Positions 26,307-35,899 of a stretch of DNA of 64,000 bases are shown one piece after another. The position numbers and the translations under genes were made by a program. The notes under the pieces were generated by a model. The model worked only from the letters and a program-made list of their open reading frames with translations. It was not told the origin of the DNA and did no database searches. Each line of letters starts with the position of its first letter. The first letter of the stretch is position 1. Source of the DNA: DATLGB01 sp964242305 (GTDB lineage: Bacteria; Actinomycetota; Thermoleophilia; Solirubrobacterales; Solirubrobacteraceae). The DNA is taken from positions 1 through 64,000 of the forward strand of contig CAXTBB010000007.1 of the NCBI GenBank assembly GCA_964242305.1, in the 5' to 3' direction.

Positions 26307-26392
26307 CTCTCGCCACCGCCATCGGCCTAATCGTCGCGGTGCTCGTCTCCTTGTACCTCGTCTACGCGCTTCTGCGCGGCGAACGGCTGTAG
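26303..26392 (+). CDS. kdpF: KdpF, stabilising small subunit of the Kdp pump
   Basis: 29 residues, MTLATAIGLIVAVLVSLYLV then YALLRGERL. This is the typical single-helix KdpF with the C-terminal YALLRGERL signature. In the known complex it sits between KdpA and KdpC and stabilises the pump. The start overlaps the preceding peptide; kdpA follows after 4 nt. Confidence 0.9.
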   Translation: MTLATAIGLIVAVLVSLYLVYALLRGERL

Positions 26393-26396
26393 CCCC

Positions 26397-28130
26397 ATGG
26401 CGCAAGGCTTTCTTCAGATCGCGATCTTCTGCGCGCTCATCGTCGCCGTCGTCCCGTTCCTGGGCGGGTACATGGCGCGCGTCTTCTCAGGGGAGCGCAC
26501 GTTCCTCGACCCCGTGGTCGGGCCGGTTGAGCGGCTCACATACAAAGCCCTGCGCATCGACCCCGAGCGCGGGCAGAACTGGAAAGGCTACGCGAAGAGC
26601 CTGATCTGCTTCTCGCTGATCGGCTGGCTGGCGCTCTATCTCATCCTGCGCACCCAGACCCTGCACCCCTTCTCCACCAGCGGCTATCACTCGGGCACCT
26701 GGGACCTGTCCTTCAACACCGCGTCCTCCTTCGTCACCAACACGAACTGGCAGTTCTACGGCGGCGAGACGACGCTGACCTACTTCAGCCAGATGGCCGG
26801 ACTGGCTGTGCAGAACTTCATGTCTGCCGCCGTTGGCATCACCGTCGCGATCGCTCTCATCCGGGGGATCATCGCCCGCCGCGAAAAGAGCGGCGTGCTG
26901 GGCAACTTCTGGAAGGACCTCATCCGCGCCACCTTCTACGTGCTCGTGCCGCTCTCGATCATCGGTGCCGTGGTGCTCGTCTCCCAGGGCGTCATCCAGA
27001 CGCTCGCAGGACCCGCACACGGACTGTTCCGCGGCCCCGTCGCCTCCCAGGAGTCGATCAAGGAACTGGGCACCAACGGCGGCGGCTACTTCAACGTCAA
27101 CTCGGCGATGCCCTTCGAGAACCCGACTGGCTTCTCGAACCTCTTCGAGTTGTTCCTCATCCTCTGCATCCCCGCGTCTCTGACGGCGACCTACGGCCGC
27201 ATGGTCGGCAACCGGCGTCAGGGCTGGGCGGTCTTCGCCGCGATGTCGGTGCTCTTCGTCGTCAGCGTGGTGGTCGTCTACGCCGCCGAGCAACACGGGA
27301 CGCCGGCCCAGCACGCCGCGGGCATCAACACCGGGCATCTGACCGGTTCGACCGGTGGCAACCTCGAGGGCAAGGAGCAGCGGTTCGGGATTGCGAACTC
27401 CGCGCTCTGGACCGCGGTGACCACCGTCACCTCGTGTGGCGCCGTCAACGCCGCCTTCGAGTCGCTGACCGGGATCGGCGGGCTCGTGCCCTTCGCGAAC
27501 CTGGGCTACGGCGAGGCTGTCTTCGGCGGCGTCGGGACAGGCCTCTACACGATGCTCCTCTACGTCTTGCTCGCGGTGTTCATAGGCGGCCTGATGGTCG
27601 GCCGCACGCCGGAGTTCCTAGGCAAGAAGATCGAGGCGCGGGAGATCAAGCTCGTGACCCTCGGAGTGCTCGTCACGCCGCTGGCGGTGCTCATCTCGAC
27701 CACGGTCGCACTGGCGACCAAGTACGGGAAGCCGTCCATCTACGCGTCTGCGAAGCCGCAGGCGTTCAGTGAGTCGCTGTACGCCTACATGTCGCAGGCC
27801 AACAACAACGGGTCGGCGTTCGCGGGCTACACGGGCTACTACCAACCGGAGGCCGGGAACATCGGGGCGCACGGCATCAGCTTCGCGGATCTGCTCGGCG
27901 GGGTGACGATGCTCGGCGCCCGCTTCCTCCCGATACTGCTCGTGCTCGCGGTGGCCGGGACCCTGGCCTCCAAGCGGATCTCGCCGATCGGCGCCGGGAC
28001 GCTGCGCACCGACACGCCGACCTTCGTCGGGCTGCTGATCGGCGTCGTGGTGCTGATCGGCGCCCTGACCTTCTTCCCTGCGTTCCTGCTCGGCCCGGTC
28101 GTGCAGGGACTCACCAACCAGCTCTTCTAG
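26397..28130 (+). CDS. kdpA: KdpA, potassium-binding channel subunit
   Basis: 577 residues. Canonical pore loops are all present: SFVTNTNWQFYGGET, ELGTNGGGYFNVNSAMPFEN, TTVTSCGAVNAAFESL and SQANNNGSAFAGYTG. Also has GRTPEFLGKKIEAREIK and the C-terminal GTLRTDTPTF. KdpA selects K+ from outside and passes it to KdpB in the high-affinity pump. Part of a kdpF-A-C-B operon in which kdpC precedes kdpB, unlike the usual order. Confidence 0.96.
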   Translation: MAQGFLQIAIFCALIVAVVPFLGGYMARVFSGERTFLDPVVGPVERLTYKALRIDPERGQNWKGYAKSLICFSLIGWLALYLILRTQTLHPFSTSGYHSGTWDLSFNTASSFVTNTNWQFYGGETTLTYFSQMAGLAVQNFMSAAVGITVAIALIRGIIARREKSGVLGNFWKDLIRATFYVLVPLSIIGAVVLVSQGVIQTLAGPAHGLFRGPVASQESIKELGTNGGGYFNVNSAMPFENPTGFSNLFELFLILCIPASLTATYGRMVGNRRQGWAVFAAMSVLFVVSVVVVYAAEQHGTPAQHAAGINTGHLTGSTGGNLEGKEQRFGIANSALWTAVTTVTSCGAVNAAFESLTGIGGLVPFANLGYGEAVFGGVGTGLYTMLLYVLLAVFIGGLMVGRTPEFLGKKIEAREIKLVTLGVLVTPLAVLISTTVALATKYGKPSIYASAKPQAFSESLYAYMSQANNNGSAFAGYTGYYQPEAGNIGAHGISFADLLGGVTMLGARFLPILLVLAVAGTLASKRISPIGAGTLRTDTPTFVGLLIGVVVLIGALTFFPAFLLGPVVQGLTNQLF

Positions 28131-28142
28131 GAGGCAGGACAC

Positions 28143-28784
28143 ATGAAACTCGGTAAGGACCTCCAGACCGCGGTCATCGCGATCGTGCTCCTCACGCTGG
28201 TGCTCGGCATCGCGTACCCACTCGTGATCACGGGGATCTCCCAGGTCGCCTTTCCGAACAAGGCCGACGGTTCGCTGGTCAGAGTCGACGGGAAAGTCGT
28301 CGGGTCGCGCCTGATCGGGACCTCGAACACGCTCGATACCGGCAAGAAGGACAGCGACGGCAACGCGATCACCACGCCCGATCCGAAGTACTTCCAGCCG
28401 CGGCCGTCGGCTACCGGCTACAGCCCGACTGCGACGTACTTCTCCAACCGCGGGCCGAACGCCAAGTCGGCGAAGGCGTTCTACACCGACGCGCTCGCGG
28501 GGTATGTGGATCTCAACGGGAAGTACGACCCCGGCCTCACGCCGTCGGCGGTTCCCGTGGACGCGGTGACAACCTCGGCGTCCGGCGTGGATCCACACAT
28601 CTCCGAAGCCAACGCCCGGATCCAGGCACGCCGCATCGCCTCGGTGCGCAAGCTGCCCCTCGATCGCGTCGCCCAGCTCGTCAAGGAAAACACCGACGGC
28701 CGGTTCCTCGGCGTGATCGGCGAGCCGGGGGTCAACGTCCTCGAACTCAACATCGCTCTCGACAAGGAAGCACCCACCCGATGA
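28143..28784 (+). CDS. kdpC: KdpC subunit of the potassium pump
   Basis: 213 residues. One N-terminal membrane helix (AVIAIVLLTLVLGIAYPLVI) and a periplasmic domain with the family's GSRLIG, DPKYFQPRPSA, SNRGP, SASGVDPHISEANA and RVAQLV motifs. An AGGAGG site lies 7 nt before the ATG. KdpC acts as a structural chaperone for nucleotide binding. Its stop overlaps kdpB by ATGA. Position before kdpB is unusual. Confidence 0.95.
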   Translation: MKLGKDLQTAVIAIVLLTLVLGIAYPLVITGISQVAFPNKADGSLVRVDGKVVGSRLIGTSNTLDTGKKDSDGNAITTPDPKYFQPRPSATGYSPTATYFSNRGPNAKSAKAFYTDALAGYVDLNGKYDPGLTPSAVPVDAVTTSASGVDPHISEANARIQARRIASVRKLPLDRVAQLVKENTDGRFLGVIGEPGVNVLELNIALDKEAPTR

Positions 28785-30844
28785 ATCCGCAGTCCTCCTC
28801 ATCGCTGTTCACCGCCGATCTCCTGCGTCCGGCGATCGTCGAGTCCTTCAAGAAGCTCGACCCACGTATCCAGCTGCGCAATCCCGTGATGTTCGTCGTC
28901 GAGGTCGGCGCGCTGCTAACGACGATCGCGTTGATCTCGCAGATCATCACCGGCGACACGTTCGGCGGCGGAAACGAGACGGTGGCCTTCACGCTCACCG
29001 TCACGGTCTGGCTGTGGCTCACCGTCGTGTTCGCCAACCTGGCCGAGGCGCTGGCGGAGGGCCGCGGCCGGGCCCAGGCCGACACGCTGCGCGCCATGCG
29101 CTCCGAGACGGTCGCCACCATGCGCGACGGCTCGACGCGCGCAGCTGCCGAACTGCATCGCGGCGACGTCGTGGTCGTGGAAGCCGGCGAGGCGATTCCG
29201 GGCGACGGCTCGGTGATCGAGGGGATCGCGTCCGTCGACGAGTCCGCGATCACCGGCGAGTCGGCTCCGGTCATCCGGGAGTCCGGCGGCGACCGCAGTG
29301 CCGTCACCGGCGGCACGCGCGTGCTGTCGGACCGCATCGTCGTCGAGATCACGCAGGAGCCGGGGCAGTCCTTCCTGGACCGGATGATCGCGCTCGTCGA
29401 GGGCGCGGAGCGGCGCAAGACGCCCAACGAGATCGCGCTCGGCATCCTGCTCGCCGGTCTGACGCTGATCTTCGTGATCGTCATCGTCGCGCTGCAACCG
29501 TTCGCCAAGTTCGCGGACACCGAGATCTCGCTGACCACCCTGATCGCCTTGCTCGTGGCCCTGATCCCGACGACGATCGGCGCGCTGCTGAGCGCGATCG
29601 GCATCGCCGGTATGGACCGGCTTGTGCGCCGCAACGTGCTGGCGCTCTCGGGCCGCGCGGTCGAGGCCTCCGGCGACGTCGACGTGCTCCTGCTCGACAA
29701 GACCGGCACGATCACGCTCGGCAACCGCGAGGCGTCGGAGTTCATCCCGATGCCGGGCGTCGAGGAGGCGCAGCTCGCCCAGGCGGCGCAGCTGTCCTCG
29801 CTCGCCGACGAGACGCCCGAGGGGCGCTCGATCGTCGTGCTCGCCAAGCAGTACGGCATCCGCGAGCGGGAGATGGCACCACACGACGCGCACTTCGTGC
29901 CCTTCACCGCGCAGACCCGCATGTCAGGCGTGGACTTCGACGGCACGATGCTGCGCAAGGGCGCCGCCGACGCCGTGGCCGACTGGGTGCGCGGCGAGGG
30001 CGGCACTCCCCCGGGCGAGCTCGCTGGCGCCGTGGAGCGCATCGCCCGGGAGGGTGGCACCCCGCTGGTCGTCGCGCGCGACAGCAACGTTCTCGGGGTC
30101 ATCTACCTCAAGGACACCGTCAAGGAGGGCATGGCGGCCCGCTTCGACCGGTTGCGCGCGATGGGCATTCGCACCGTGATGGTCACGGGCGACAACCGCC
30201 TGACCGCGGCGAAGATCGCCGAGGAGGCCGGGGTCGACGACTTCCTGGCCGAGGCGACCCCGGAGCGCAAGATGGAGCTCATCCGCGCCGAGCAGGCCGA
30301 GGGCCGCCTGGTCGCGATGACCGGCGACGGCACCAACGACGCCCCCGCCCTCGCGCAGGCCGACGTGGGCGTGGCCATGAACACCGGCACCCAGGCGGCG
30401 CGGGAGGCGGGGAACATGGTCGACCTCGACTCCAATCCGACGAAGCTCATCGAGATCGTCGAGGTCGGCAAGCAGCTGCTGATCACCCGCGGTGCGCTGA
30501 CGACGTTCTCGATCGCCAACGACGTCGCGAAGTACTTCGCGATCCTGCCGGCGATCTTCGCGTCCACCTACGCAGCGGCCGGGCACACCCGCGGACCGCT
30601 GGACGCGCTGAACGTCATGAGCCTCGGCACCCCGTCCTCGGCCATCATCTCCGCGATCATCTTCAACGCCGTCATCATCCCGATGCTCGTCCCGCTCGCC
30701 CTGCGCGGCGTGCAGTACCGGCCGGTCGGAGCCTCGGCGCTCCTGCGTCGGAACCTGGTCATCTACGGCATCGGCGGGCTGATCGCCCCGTTCATCGGGA
30801 TCAAGCTGATCGACCTCGTCGTCCACAACCTCCTCGGAGCCTGA
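28781..30844 (+). CDS. kdpB: KdpB, P-type ATPase subunit of the potassium pump
   Basis: 687 residues. Actuator motif ITGESAPV, whose serine is the regulatory phosphorylation site known in E. coli KdpB; phosphorylation motif LLDKTGTITLG; hinge GDGTNDAPALAQAD; and membrane helix ALIPTTIGALLSAIGI with the proline of the transport site. All catalytic elements are intact. It follows kdpC by ATGA overlap and its stop overlaps the next small gene (TGATG). Confidence 0.97.
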   Translation: MNPQSSSSLFTADLLRPAIVESFKKLDPRIQLRNPVMFVVEVGALLTTIALISQIITGDTFGGGNETVAFTLTVTVWLWLTVVFANLAEALAEGRGRAQADTLRAMRSETVATMRDGSTRAAAELHRGDVVVVEAGEAIPGDGSVIEGIASVDESAITGESAPVIRESGGDRSAVTGGTRVLSDRIVVEITQEPGQSFLDRMIALVEGAERRKTPNEIALGILLAGLTLIFVIVIVALQPFAKFADTEISLTTLIALLVALIPTTIGALLSAIGIAGMDRLVRRNVLALSGRAVEASGDVDVLLLDKTGTITLGNREASEFIPMPGVEEAQLAQAAQLSSLADETPEGRSIVVLAKQYGIREREMAPHDAHFVPFTAQTRMSGVDFDGTMLRKGAADAVADWVRGEGGTPPGELAGAVERIAREGGTPLVVARDSNVLGVIYLKDTVKEGMAARFDRLRAMGIRTVMVTGDNRLTAAKIAEEAGVDDFLAEATPERKMELIRAEQAEGRLVAMTGDGTNDAPALAQADVGVAMNTGTQAAREAGNMVDLDSNPTKLIEIVEVGKQLLITRGALTTFSIANDVAKYFAILPAIFASTYAAAGHTRGPLDALNVMSLGTPSSAIISAIIFNAVIIPMLVPLALRGVQYRPVGASALLRRNLVIYGIGGLIAPFIGIKLIDLVVHNLLGA

Positions 30845-31251
30845 TGGCTGTCCATGTCAACGCCGGTCGCAGTGGCTTTGGACGTAGTCGGGCGTGGGGG
30901 AGGCGACGGCGCTCGATCATCCTGCGCCTGGGTCGTGCCCGGGCGGCGCGAGTCCGGAGACGGTACGCGGAGGGACTCGAGGGCGCCGTCGAGCGGGCCG
31001 GCAAGCCGAGGACCGCGTTTACCTCTGCCATACCGGTATCACGGGAGGCGACCGGCGACGCCCGGGGTGTCCTGCTCGACCTCGCGGAGCGGCTGCGTCA
31101 GCCCCGACCGGTGCGTTCCGAGGGCCTCGCAATGGTGAAGCTCCTGCTCTGCGACGGCGCCGGCCCGCTGTTTTGCGGCGAGCCAGGCGAGCTCCGCCGC
31201 GAGGCCGAGCTCGCGCTGCTGGCTCTCGATGTCGATGTCAGCGCTCCCTAG
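30844..31251 (+). CDS. Small unknown protein between kdpB and the KdpD sensor half
   Basis: 135 residues, start overlapping the kdpB stop. The N-terminal third is basic (RSRAWGRRRRSIILRLGRAR); the C-terminal half (DLAERLRQPRPVRSEGLAMV, LL and GPLF, ALLALDVD) matches the protein at 20128-20460. No membrane segment or known catalytic motif. Its last 23 nt overlap the next gene. Linked by operon to the pump and the KdpD sensor half, so probably part of potassium sensing or pump control. I do not recognise a named family. Confidence 0.75.
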   Translation: MAVHVNAGRSGFGRSRAWGRRRRSIILRLGRARAARVRRRYAEGLEGAVERAGKPRTAFTSAIPVSREATGDARGVLLDLAERLRQPRPVRSEGLAMVKLLLCDGAGPLFCGEPGELRREAELALLALDVDVSAP

Positions 31252-32389
31252 CCGTACCGGCGATGCACTGCCCCAAAGGGGTTACTACACGATCTTCCTC
31301 GGGATGGCGGCCGGCGTGGGCAAGACCTACCGCATGCTGCAGGAGGGCCAAGCGCAGCTGGAGGCAGGCCGCGACGTTGTGATCGGGCTGCTCGAAACGC
31401 ATGACCGGGCCGAGACGGCAGCGATCGCCACCGGGCTGCCGATCATCCCCCGCCGACGGGTCAACTACAAGGACCACCCGATGGAGGAGATGGATCTGCC
31501 CGCCATCATCGCTCGCCGTCCGGAGGTCTGCCTGGTCGACGAACTCGCGCACACCAATGCCCCCGGCGTCGAGCACCGCAAGCGACACGAGGACATCGAG
31601 GACCTGCTGAGCCTCGGCGTCGACGTCCTCTCGACGCTCAACGTCCAGCACCTCGAGTCCCTCAACGATCAGGTCGCTGAGCTCAGCGGCGTTCGCGTGC
31701 GCGAGACGGTGCCCGACTCGATCCTCAAGACCGCCGATGAGGTCGTGCTCATCGACCTCAGCCCGGAGACGCTCCTCAACCGCCTCCGGGCCGGCAAGAT
31801 CTACCCGGAAGCGCGCATCGAGGCATCGCTCAACGGCTTCTTCCGCATCGAGAACCTCGGCGCGCTGCGCGAGGTCGCGCTCCGCCAGGTCGCCGAGGAG
31901 GTCGAATCCAAGCGGCTGGTGACCGAGACGCTCGGCACCCGCGAGGACAGCATGGCATCGGAGAGCCCGAAGGCCGTGGGGGAGCGGCTGCTGGCGCTTG
32001 TCGAGCCGTATCCCGGTACCCAACGGCTCGTGCGCCGAGCGTGGCGGTCGGCCAAGCGCCTTGGCGCCGATCTGGACCTCGTCTGGATCGCGCCGCCCGG
32101 CCGCGAGCCCACCGCCGAGCAGGAGCGCCACCTCAACGCCCTCCGTCAGCTCGCCTCCGTCCTCGGGTGCGGATTCACCGTGGAACCGGGTGAGGACGTG
32201 GCCGCGACCGCCGCCCGGGTCGCACAGGAGCGAGGCACCACCTACATCCTCATCGGCCGGTCGCGCCCACCCCGGGGGCTGGCCCGTTTTAGACGACCAC
32301 TGTCTGAGCGCCTGCTCGATCAGCTTCCCGGCGTCGATCTGCGCATCGTCGCCGATCGCTCCCGCCGGCACGAGAGCAACGGCTCGTGA
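31229..32389 (+). CDS. KdpD N-terminal sensor module plus USP domain, without kinase
   Basis: 386 residues. The N-terminal KdpD domain (residues about 18-230) has an ATP-binding loop FLGMAAGVGKTYRMLQEG, a VDELAHTNAPG motif and RHEDIEDLLSLGVDVLSTLN. A universal-stress-type domain follows (about 250-375, ending in an ILIGRSRP-like loop). There are no membrane helices or kinase domain, which are encoded at 22202. In intact KdpD this region sits N-terminal to DUF4118 and modulates the kinase in response to K+ or c-di-AMP. It probably acts in trans on the kinase half. Confidence 0.9.
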   Translation: MSMSALPSRTGDALPQRGYYTIFLGMAAGVGKTYRMLQEGQAQLEAGRDVVIGLLETHDRAETAAIATGLPIIPRRRVNYKDHPMEEMDLPAIIARRPEVCLVDELAHTNAPGVEHRKRHEDIEDLLSLGVDVLSTLNVQHLESLNDQVAELSGVRVRETVPDSILKTADEVVLIDLSPETLLNRLRAGKIYPEARIEASLNGFFRIENLGALREVALRQVAEEVESKRLVTETLGTREDSMASESPKAVGERLLALVEPYPGTQRLVRRAWRSAKRLGADLDLVWIAPPGREPTAEQERHLNALRQLASVLGCGFTVEPGEDVAATAARVAQERGTTYILIGRSRPPRGLARFRRPLSERLLDQLPGVDLRIVADRSRRHESNGS

Positions 32390-32952
32390 CCGCGCTCGCC
32401 GTCTTCGCCCTGCTGCTCGCGAGCGCCGCGGGTGGGGTTGGGGTGGGTTGGGGGGCACGTGCCCGTCGCAGCGCCCGGCCTGCCGGGGCTCCCGGTTCGC
32501 GCCGGATCCTGCTGCCGTTCACCGGGACCTCGATCTCCCGCCGCTCGCTCGAGGCCGCCATCCGTCTGGCCCACGCCGAGAACGCGACGATCATGCCCGC
32601 CTACCTCGCCCGCGTCCCCATGACGCTCCCGCTGGACGCCCCGCTGCCGCAGCAGTGCCTGAGCGCCATGCCGTTGCTCGAGGCAATCGAGCAGAAGGCC
32701 GCCGCCACCGGTCTCGTGGTCGATGCGCGCATCGGGCGTGGACGGACTTACCGCGACGCACTGCGGCATGTCCTGGAGGAGGAGCGGGTGGACCGCGTCA
32801 TCGTGTCGGCAACGTCGAACCCGCGAACCGGCCTGGACGCGGGGGACCTCAGCTGGCTGTTGGAGCGAGTGCCGGCGGAGGTGCTCATCCTGCGACCGGG
32901 ACCCGAGGACCGGCGCGCGGTCACCGCCGACGCCGTCGCCGGGCACTTCTGA
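32386..32952 (+). CDS. Membrane-anchored universal stress protein-like
   Basis: 188 residues; GTG overlaps the upstream stop. The first 25 residues form a hydrophobic, glycine-rich anchor, then a UspA-type fold begins at RRILLPFTG and includes SRRSLEAAIRLAHAE and the helix-strand pattern to VPAEVLILRPG. The classical GxxG-9x-G(S/T) ATP loop is not clear (VSATSNPRTGLDAGDLSW), so nucleotide binding is doubtful. Located between the KdpD sensor half and Kup. Confidence 0.7.
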   Translation: MTALAVFALLLASAAGGVGVGWGARARRSARPAGAPGSRRILLPFTGTSISRRSLEAAIRLAHAENATIMPAYLARVPMTLPLDAPLPQQCLSAMPLLEAIEQKAAATGLVVDARIGRGRTYRDALRHVLEEERVDRVIVSATSNPRTGLDAGDLSWLLERVPAEVLILRPGPEDRRAVTADAVAGHF

Positions 32953-34844
32953 TGCCCCGAGCCGCTCCGGCTGCGCTGACGGTCGGTGCGCTCGGGGTCG
33001 TCTTCGGAGACATCGGCACGAGCCCGCTGTATGCGGTGCAGACTGTCTTCGCCTCTGACGCCGATCGACCAGTCGCCGTCACGCGTGCCGACGTGTACGG
33101 GGTGATCTCGCTCATCTTCTGGGCGTTGACGATCATCGTCACGGTCAAGTACGTCGTCCTGATCATGCGCGCCGACAACGACGGCGAGGGCGGGATCATG
33201 GCCTTGATCGCGCTGCTGCTCGGACGCCGGCGCCCGCACCGTCGCCGCGCGGTGGTGGCACTCGCCGCGCTGGGCATCTTCGGCGCATCGCTGTTCTTCG
33301 GGGACAGCATCATCACGCCGGCCATCTCGGTGCTGTCCGCGGTCGAGGGGCTCGAAGTGGTCTCGCCGTCGCTTCACTCGCTCGTCGTGCCGATCGCCGC
33401 CGGGATCCTGATCGGGTTGTTCCTGCTCCAACGCCGCGGAACGACGGTCGTTGGCCGTCTCTTCGGGCCGGTCATGGCACTCTGGTTCGCGACGCTGGCC
33501 GCGCTTGGCGTCAAAGGGATCGCTGCCCATCCGGATGTGCTCGGAGCGCTGTCTCCGACCTATGCGGTGCACTTCTTCCTCATTCGCGGGTTGACCGCCT
33601 TCCTCGCCCTGGGCGGCGTGGTGCTCGCGGTCACCGGGGCGGAGGCGCTCTACGCCGACATGGGCCACCTGGGACGCGCTCCGATCCGGCGCGCGTGGCT
33701 GCTGCTCGTCTTCCCTGCGCTGACGATCAACTACCTCGGCCAGGGAGCCTTGCTGGTGGCAGATCCTCACGGGGCGACGAACCCCTTCTATCTCCTGGTC
33801 CCCCATGCGCTGCGCGTTCCGGTGGTGGTGCTCGCAACGGTGGCGACCGTCATCGCGTCCCAGGCCGTGATCTCCGGCGCGTTCTCCGTGACGCGCCAGG
33901 CCATCCGGCTCGGATACCTGCCGCGGCTGCGGATCACGCACCCGTCCGACCGCGAAGGCCAGGTCTACGTGCCTTTCGTCAACTGGCTCCTGCTCGCCGC
34001 GGTGCTGGCTCTGGTGATCGCCTTCGGAGGCTCGGCGAAGCTCGCCTCGGCGTACGGCATCGCCGTCACCGGAACCATCACGATCACGACGCTGCTGTTC
34101 TTCGTGGTCGCCCGCACGCGTGGACTGTCCTTGCCGCTGGTGCTCGCCGGGGGCCTCGCCTTCGGGCTGGTCGACCTCAGTTTCCTCGGGGCAAACCTCG
34201 TGAAGGTCGCGAGCGGGGGCTGGCTTCCGCTGCTTGTCGCGGCGGCAGTCTTCGTCGTGCTCATGACCTGGCAGCAAGGCCGCACGACCGTCACCCGCAA
34301 CCGCGAAGCCCTCGAAGGTCCACTCGAGGCGTTCGTGCGCGACATCCGGTCGCTGGACCCACCCCTGCACCGCGCGCCGGGAACGGCCGTGTTCCTCAAC
34401 CGCGGGGACCGCACCACGCCGCTCGCCATGAGAGCGAGCGTCGAGCACCTCCACAGCCTCCGTGAGCACGTCGTCGTCGTCTCGATCGAGACCGCGTCGG
34501 TGCCGTACGTGCGCTCCGAAGATCGGCTGACGGTCAGCGATCTCGGATTCGACGACGACGGAATCAGCCACGTCACAGCGCGGTTCGGCTTCCATGAGAC
34601 CCCCGACATACCCCGGATCCTGCGCAGCGCCGAGCAGCACGGGCTGGAACCGCCGCTGGAGGTGGACGACGCGCTCTACTACCTCTCGAGGATCGAGCTC
34701 CTGGCTCGGGAAGATCGCCGGGGCATGAGACCATGGCGCAAGGCCCTCTTTCGCGGGACCGCCAAGCTCGCGAGCGATCCCGTGGAGTACTTCGTCCTTC
34801 CTCGTGATCGCACGCTGGTCCTCAGCACACACGTTCCGTTTTGA
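32952..34844 (+). CDS. kup: Kup family potassium uptake transporter
   Basis: 630 residues, ATG overlapping the upstream stop (TGATG). The family signature GVVFGDIGTSPLYAVQTVF is at residues 14-32, followed by SLIFWALTIIVTVKYV, RADNDGEGGIMALIALL, FFGDSIITPAISVLSAVEG and GAEALYADMGHLG. About twelve membrane helices and a cytoplasmic C-terminus. Proton-coupled K+ uptake, complementing the Kdp pump. It is in the same transcriptional run as kdpACB. Confidence 0.95.
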   Translation: MPRAAPAALTVGALGVVFGDIGTSPLYAVQTVFASDADRPVAVTRADVYGVISLIFWALTIIVTVKYVVLIMRADNDGEGGIMALIALLLGRRRPHRRRAVVALAALGIFGASLFFGDSIITPAISVLSAVEGLEVVSPSLHSLVVPIAAGILIGLFLLQRRGTTVVGRLFGPVMALWFATLAALGVKGIAAHPDVLGALSPTYAVHFFLIRGLTAFLALGGVVLAVTGAEALYADMGHLGRAPIRRAWLLLVFPALTINYLGQGALLVADPHGATNPFYLLVPHALRVPVVVLATVATVIASQAVISGAFSVTRQAIRLGYLPRLRITHPSDREGQVYVPFVNWLLLAAVLALVIAFGGSAKLASAYGIAVTGTITITTLLFFVVARTRGLSLPLVLAGGLAFGLVDLSFLGANLVKVASGGWLPLLVAAAVFVVLMTWQQGRTTVTRNREALEGPLEAFVRDIRSLDPPLHRAPGTAVFLNRGDRTTPLAMRASVEHLHSLREHVVVVSIETASVPYVRSEDRLTVSDLGFDDDGISHVTARFGFHETPDIPRILRSAEQHGLEPPLEVDDALYYLSRIELLAREDRRGMRPWRKALFRGTAKLASDPVEYFVLPRDRTLVLSTHVPF

Positions 34845-34869
34845 CCCTGCCCATCACCCGCCTGCTCAC

Positions 34870-35859
34870 ATGATCGTCGGACGCGCCCTGTACCGCGACG
34901 GACAGCGCGTCGCGGACTTCCACGACGTCGCCGAGATGGCCGCCGCGTGTCGCGGCGGCGATGCGATGGCCTGGATCGGCCTCGTCCGTCCGACCCGGGA
35001 GGAGTTTGCCGAGGTCACCCGCGAGTTCGACCTGCACGAACTCGCGATCGAAGACGCGGTGAACGCCCACCAGCGAGCCAAGCTGGAACGCTACGGCGAC
35101 GCCCTGTTCTGCGTGCTTCGTCCCGCGCGCTACGTCGATGCGACCGAAACGGTGGAGTTCGGGGAGATCCACGTCTTCGCCGGACCGCGATTCGTGATCA
35201 CGGTCCGGCACGGCGAGATGCCCGACCTCGCCTCGGTGCGTGAGGACCTCGAGCTCAGGCCGGACCTGCTTCGTCGCGGACCTGGCGCCGTGCTCCATGC
35301 GATCCTGGACCGCGTCGTCGACGACTACCTGCCCGTGGCTGCGGGCATCGAGAACGACGTCGACGAGATCGAGGACGAGGTGTTCACCGTCGGTGCCGGT
35401 GAAGGCGTGTCGCGCCGCATCTACGAGCTGACGCGCGAGGTCATCGCATTCCAGCGCGCGGCGAAGCCCCTCGTCGGAATGCTCGAGCGGCTCATGTCTG
35501 CCCCACACGTCGGTGACGACGAGCGCAGCTATCTCCGCGATGTCCAGGACCATGCGCTTCGGCTGCAAGACCAATCCGACGGCCTCCGCGAGCTGCTGAG
35601 AGACATCCTCAGCGTGAATCTCACACTCGAGACCAAGGCCTTGAGCGAGGTCTCCAACCGCCAGAACGAAGAGGTGAAGAAGATCTCCGGCTGGGCGGCG
35701 ATCCTGTTCGCGCCGTCCATCATCGGGACGGTCTATGGCATGAACTTCGACCACATGCCCGAGCTACGCTGGCGGCTCGGTTACCCATTGGCTCTGCTGC
35801 TGATGGTGGGGGTCGGCGTCGCCCTGTACGTGTTCTTCAAGCGCCGTCGCTGGATCTGA
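34870..35859 (+). CDS. corA: CorA family divalent cation transporter
   Basis: 329 residues from ATG 34870; an upstream GTG at 34804 would overlap kup by 41 nt. A large cytoplasmic N-terminal domain rich in acidic helices (NDVDEIEDEVF) is followed by two C-terminal membrane helices with the signature YGMNFDHMPEL between them. CorA transports Mg2+ or similar ions. It is the last large gene of the potassium island. Confidence 0.92.
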   Translation: MIVGRALYRDGQRVADFHDVAEMAAACRGGDAMAWIGLVRPTREEFAEVTREFDLHELAIEDAVNAHQRAKLERYGDALFCVLRPARYVDATETVEFGEIHVFAGPRFVITVRHGEMPDLASVREDLELRPDLLRRGPGAVLHAILDRVVDDYLPVAAGIENDVDEIEDEVFTVGAGEGVSRRIYELTREVIAFQRAAKPLVGMLERLMSAPHVGDDERSYLRDVQDHALRLQDQSDGLRELLRDILSVNLTLETKALSEVSNRQNEEVKKISGWAAILFAPSIIGTVYGMNFDHMPELRWRLGYPLALLLMVGVGVALYVFFKRRRWI

Positions 35860-35899
35860 GGACCGCGCTCGCTGGTTTCCGCACCGGTGCCGGAGCGTG

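Noticed and set aside
29014..30843. Frame preceding the small gene after kdpB
   Set aside because: Out-of-frame reading of kdpB; only the part from 30844 is protein-like.
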